7,730 bases of DNA, taken from contig JAKBGL010000052.1 in NCBI GenBank assembly GCA_021833085.1, positions 1-7,730 on the forward strand, read 5' to 3'. The DNA is from Actinomycetes bacterium. Lineage in GTDB: Bacteria > Actinomycetota > Acidimicrobiia > Acidimicrobiales > Acidimicrobiaceae. The position numbers were made by a program, and so were the translations under genes. The notes beneath the pieces are model-generated. The model was not told where the DNA came from. It worked only from the letters and a program-made list of their open reading frames with translations, and did not search any database. The stretch's first letter is position 1. Each line of letters begins with the position of its first letter. This document shows, one piece after another, positions 6,150-7,730 of the stretch.

Positions 6150-6287
6150 TTCCGCTGTGATCTGTTGAGCAAGGTCAGTGTTTCCGTCTCTGTTCGATCA
6201 AGGGTCTTGCAACGTAAGTTGTCAAAAGCTGTGTTTGAAGAGACCAAAGGGAGTCGAACTGACCTATGCGAAGGTACTCATTGGAAT
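6150..6287. other. Spacer downstream of the MarC-family gene
   Basis: No gene is visible. A weak six-pair hairpin (6158-6163 with 6172-6177, one wobble) could assist termination after marC but has no T-run. Confidence 0.35.
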
Positions 6288-6605
6288 CTAGGCACTCACG
6301 GTGTCCGAAACTGAATGGTTGAATACGATAGCTTGGAAGTATAAAAAGGACCAATCCGGGACTTTGGGCTTATGTTGACATGTCACTGCCTCCTTGTCTG
6401 TGAGCTTGGAAACTCCGACCTCGTTAACTGCACCGATCGTGGTGATATAGCTAGATAGATCTGGGCTGTTTCGACCAAACAGTGCAACGAGCTCGTAAAG
6501 TGTCTTTGCTGGCATATCATAGTCAAGAGTCATTCGGGGTCTTCTACTTGGGCTCTCTCGGATAGTTTCTTGATCCTTCGCTTTTGCTGCGGCTTCCTTT
6601 GTGTA
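6288..6605 (-). pseudogene. Remnant of an IS30-type transposase C-terminus
   Basis: The minus-strand frame is open from 6605 (after an in-frame TAG at 6608-6606) to a TAG at 6290-6288. Near the middle it reads SRRPRMTLDYDMPAKTLYEL, which resembles the C-terminal signature of IS30-family transposases (LN-x-RPRKTLGY-x-TPAE-x-L). The rest of a transposase is missing: no DDE residues, no FCDPHSPWQRG-like block upstream, and the tail after about LFGRN runs on for some 55 residues that look non-coding. The ATG at 6533 falls inside the motif (after RPR), so it is not a true start. I read this as a decayed fragment of an inserted element, left in the long gene-poor spacer between marC and the ice-binding-fold gene. 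The match covers only about 20 residues; an rve-type transposase of another family is possible. Confidence 0.42.
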
Positions 6606-6833
6606 CTACTCTATGTTTAGAGTCGTCGTAACTCGTAAAGAGGTGAGGGCGGGCATGCCTCTAATTCGACGATGAGACCGATAAAGATGAACACCGCAGG
6701 CATGTGTTCGTTTTCCACTCGAGTAAGCCTCTCTATGGATAGTGTGTGCGTCAAATGTCGAAATACTGTCCGTTCTGGAGATCAATTCGAAGTGTCCACC
6801 GAAGGTTTATGAGAAAAGGCTACAGTCCTTAGT
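6606..6833. other. Upstream region of the ice-binding-fold gene
   Basis: No plausible gene is present. A TACAGT at 6821-6826 lies seven bases before the ATG at 6834 and could be a -10 element for leaderless transcription, but no matching -35 is visible. GAGAAAAGG at 6811-6819 ends 14 bases before the ATG, too far for a good ribosome site. Confidence 0.3.
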
Positions 6834-7730
6834 ATGGGAATAAATTATGTTTTGTCAAGTAGTAAGAAAAGCTTATGGTCAGCCGTACCGCTCGGTGTTG
6901 TTATTGTGGTGTTGGGGAGCGGTTTACGAGGCCCTCCACAGTTCGAGCTTGCAAGCTCAAGTGGTGGTGTACAGCTAGGAACAGCGGGTACGTACTCCGT
7001 AATTGCAGGGACTACGGTAACGAATACAGGAGCAACAACTCTGGCTGGCGACCTCGGTCTTGCTCCCGGTTCTTCGGTTGCTGGTTTCCCTCCCGGGATT
7101 GTTTCTGGTTCAACCAACGTCGACAACTCTGCGGCTACGAATGCTCAGTCAGCTAATACGAGCGCCTATCTGCAAGCAGCTGGCCTTACACCAGCCACTC
7201 CTGAGGTAGCAAACCTGGCCGGACTAACGCTTTCACCAGGAATCTACTCAGTCCCGGCAGGTACCTCCAACCTTACCGGCACCCTGACACTTGATGGGCA
7301 AGGTAATCCAAACGCGATCTTTGTATTTCAACTTCCGTCCACATTGATCACGAGTAGTGCAAGCACGGTAGTGCTGACTAATTCAGCGAATCCGTGCAAT
7401 ATTTTTTGGCAAGTTACCAGCTCTGCAACGCTCGGAACGGGTTCAGTATTTGCAGGTACCGTGCTTGCACTTACCTCAATCTCCGCAGATACAGGTGCAA
7501 CAATTGACGGTCGTCTCTTAGCACAAAATGGTGCTGTTACTCTTGATACAAACACGATAACGAATCCTATCTGTCTTGCCTCAACTACTACCACGTCCTC
7601 TGGTTCAACTACTACCACGTCCTCTGGTTCAACTACAACCACGTCCTCTGGTTCAACTACAACCACTCCAACTCCACTTATCATCTCAACTGGCCCTCCT
7701 GCTCCTCCTAGTTCATTTACTGGTGCGCTC
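6834..7730 (+). CDS. Secreted ice-binding-fold (DUF3494) protein, 3' end outside window
   Basis: The frame is open from the ATG at 6834 to the window edge, 299 residues with no stop. Residues 11-40 look like a signal peptide: KK, a hydrophobic stretch (SAVPLGVVIVVLGSG), then a possible cleavage near ELAS (38-41). Residues 46-249 match the DUF3494 ice-binding-like domain along its whole length: VQLGTAGTYSVIAGTTVTNTG, LAGDLGLAPGSSVAGFPPG, a helix-like AQSANTSAYLQAAG, LTLSPGIYSV, LTLDGQGNPNAIFVFQ, CNIFWQVTSSATLGTGSVF, GTVLALTSIS and GRLLAQNGAVTLDTNTI. This domain is a right-handed beta-solenoid beside one helix; known members bind ice, others serve as surface or adhesion domains. C188 and C247 may form a disulphide. 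From residue 250 comes a linker of STTTTSSG repeats and a proline-rich stretch, suggesting a further anchor or domain downstream. An in-frame TGA at 6810 limits the start; no strong ribosome site is seen. Confidence 0.88.
   Translation, partial: MGINYVLSSSKKSLWSAVPLGVVIVVLGSGLRGPPQFELASSSGGVQLGTAGTYSVIAGTTVTNTGATTLAGDLGLAPGSSVAGFPPGIVSGSTNVDNSAATNAQSANTSAYLQAAGLTPATPEVANLAGLTLSPGIYSVPAGTSNLTGTLTLDGQGNPNAIFVFQLPSTLITSSASTVVLTNSANPCNIFWQVTSSATLGTGSVFAGTVLALTSISADTGATIDGRLLAQNGAVTLDTNTITNPICLASTTTTSSGSTTTTSSGSTTTTSSGSTTTTPTPLIISTGPPAPPSSFTGAL
7581..7667 (+). repeat. 24-bp tandem repeat encoding an STTTTSSG linker
   Basis: Three full 24-base units (7581-7604, 7605-7628, 7629-7652) and a 15-base partial unit (7653-7667) follow one another. 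Units one and two are identical; unit three differs by one silent base (ACT to ACA). Each unit encodes STTTTSSG. Being a multiple of three, changes in copy number keep the reading frame, so the linker length can vary by slippage. The Ser/Thr content would suit O-glycosylation of a surface protein, which is inference. Confidence 0.9.

Noticed and set aside
6238..6266. tRNA-like T-arm (AGTTCGACTCCC on the minus strand)
   Set aside because: The bases around the loop do not pair as a T-stem and no acceptor, D or anticodon arm could be found.
6945..6958. 14-bp palindrome GAGCTTGCAAGCTC inside the ice-binding-fold gene
   Set aside because: A palindrome of this length is expected about once in two windows of this size by chance and it lies in coding sequence.
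7328..7684. Minus-strand frame with VVVVEPED repeats
   Set aside because: The repeat is the complement of the STTTTSSG array in the ice-binding-fold gene, so it is a shadow.

Overview
The window looks like a chromosomal, lightly accessory stretch from a high-level actinobacterium of moderate GC content. The evidence is an actinobacterial DUF3039 zinc-ribbon gene, at least one gene that appears to be transcribed without a leader, GTG/TTG-rich start regions, and long gene-poor spacers. An HdeD-like (DUF308) membrane protein would fit an acid-tolerant lineage such as the Acidimicrobiia, but that assignment is inference and cannot be proved from this sequence.

Layout, left to right. Positions 2-151 hold the 3' end of a cysteine-rich zinc-ribbon protein, probably the tail of a mobile-element operon. 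A complete metallophosphoesterase follows at 239-853. A 350-base spacer carries an inverted repeat and then a promoter placed so that transcription starts at the ATG of the DUF3039 gene (1204-1446). A strong hairpin after that gene lies in a 308-base convergent spacer. An aldo/keto reductase follows on the minus strand (1755-2639). A divergent intergenic region leads to an HdeD-like six-helix membrane protein (2809-3384) and a 63-residue two-helix membrane protein (3507-3698). The small gene is preceded by a 10-bp inverted repeat and ends in a perfect 20-bp palindrome. An acyl-CoA synthetase-like adenylating enzyme on the minus strand (3782-5311) has unusual changes in two nucleotide-binding motifs. 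A MarC-family membrane protein (5544-6149) diverges from it. The next 684 bases hold no intact gene, only what looks like a decayed IS30-type transposase tail on the minus strand. The window ends inside a secreted ice-binding-fold (DUF3494) protein that begins at 6834, with a Ser/Thr tandem-repeat linker.

The genes do not form one pathway. Most are single-gene units with their own promoters and switch strand often. The only loose theme is the cell envelope: HdeD-like, small two-helix, MarC and secreted ice-binding-fold proteins. I found no CRISPR array, tRNA, rRNA or obvious defence or biosynthetic cluster. The best candidates for something unusual are the altered acyl-CoA synthetase motifs, the 20-bp palindrome and inverted repeat around the small membrane gene, and the ice-binding-fold protein with its repeat linker.
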